This document shows positions 5,553-5,661 of a stretch of 5,661 bases of DNA, in pieces. The stretch's first letter is position 1. Each line of letters opens with the position of its first letter. The translations under genes and the position numbers were made by a program. The notes under the pieces are model-generated. The model was not told where the DNA came from. It saw nothing but the letters and a program-made list of their open reading frames with translations, and did not search any database. Source of the stretch: an uncultured Ardenticatenia bacterium (GTDB taxonomy: Bacteria > Chloroflexota > Anaerolineae > Promineifilales > Promineifilaceae); assembly GCA_937858165.1 (NCBI GenBank), contig CALLZA010000132.1:1-5661 (forward strand). Reading direction: 5' to 3'.

Positions 5553-5661
5553 CTGTCTCTTATACACATCTCCGAGCCCACGAGACCGTCCTAGATCTCG
5601 TATGCAGTCTTCTGCTTGAACAAAAAAACAATACCTCATACATTGCACCTCTCACACTTAA
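5553..5661 (+). other. Illumina Nextera adapter read-through (sequencing artefact)
   Basis: Bases 5553-5571 are exactly the Tn5 mosaic end CTGTCTCTTATACACATCT. Bases 5572-5586 (CCGAGCCCACGAGAC) complete the Nextera Read 2 adapter. Bases 5587-5594 (CGTCCTAG) occupy the i7 index position. Bases 5595-5618 match the P7 sequence with one mismatch (TATGCAGTC for TATGCCGTC). Bases 5619-5661 are an A-rich tail typical of reads that run past the adapter. The order and spacing are those of a short-insert read-through, so this is synthetic and not a transposon. Frames here translate to known contaminant peptides such as LSLIHISEPTRPS (+) and EMCIRDRY, AEDCIRD and VYKRQ (-). The genomic contig ends at about 5552. 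Confidence 0.98.

Noticed and set aside
5553..5571. Tn5/IS50 mosaic end suggesting a transposon
   Set aside because: It is followed directly by Nextera adapter, index slot and P7 sequence, so it comes from library preparation.
5246..5648. Several open frames crossing or inside the adapter (5246-5581 -, 5451-5648 -, 5310-5594 +)
   Set aside because: Their ends are translated adapter (EMCIRDRY, AEDCIRD...VYKRQ, LSLIHISEPTRPS). The remaining parts overlap the NUDIX gene in the wrong frame or have no recognisable content.

Overview
The window reads as the end of a metagenomic or draft-genome contig from a high-GC bacterium, most likely a Chloroflexota member of the Anaerolineae/Caldilineae type. 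This placement is an inference. It rests on a secreted beta-helix protein with a choice-of-anchor Q-like C-terminal region ending in YLPLATR (an ending I associate with exported Chloroflexota proteins), on the GC-rich codon use, and on GC-rich REP-like palindromes in the largest intergenic gap. No marker gene is present to confirm it.

Layout, left to right. Bases 2-1126 (+) hold the 3' part of a secreted right-handed beta-helix protein that runs off the left edge. A hairpin terminator (1157-1187) separates it from a convergent minus-strand group: pheA (prephenate dehydratase, 1835-2668), then a small DUF4160 gene (1519-1779) and a small DUF2442 gene (1222-1503). The two small genes are 15 bp apart, clearly poorer in GC than their neighbours, and preceded by a consensus TATAAT box, so they look like a separate cassette placed behind pheA. 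A 377-bp divergent intergenic region (2669-3045) carries several REP-like palindromes, an 18-bp perfect palindrome and a candidate promoter. It is followed by a complete long-chain acyl-CoA synthetase (3046-4782, +). A perfect 24-bp-stem hairpin (4799-4850) lies between this gene and a convergent NUDIX hydrolase (4819-5295, -), whose last codons and stop lie inside the hairpin. Upstream of the NUDIX gene are a short stretch with an interrupted reading frame and a large imperfect inverted repeat.

Bases 5553-5661 are not genomic. They match the Illumina Nextera read-through sequence: Tn5 mosaic end, Read 2 adapter, an 8-base i7 index, the P7 flow-cell sequence, and then an A-rich low-quality tail. 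The contig therefore really ends at about 5552, and every open frame that enters the adapter is spurious.

The genes do not form one pathway. PheA serves phenylalanine synthesis, the acyl-CoA ligase activates fatty acids, and the NUDIX enzyme hydrolyses a nucleoside-diphosphate-linked compound that cannot be identified here. I do not see a convincing new multi-gene system. The most interesting biological items are the DUF4160-DUF2442 pair, the REP-like cluster, the hairpin that forms the NUDIX C-terminus, and an altered A10 motif in the acyl-CoA ligase.
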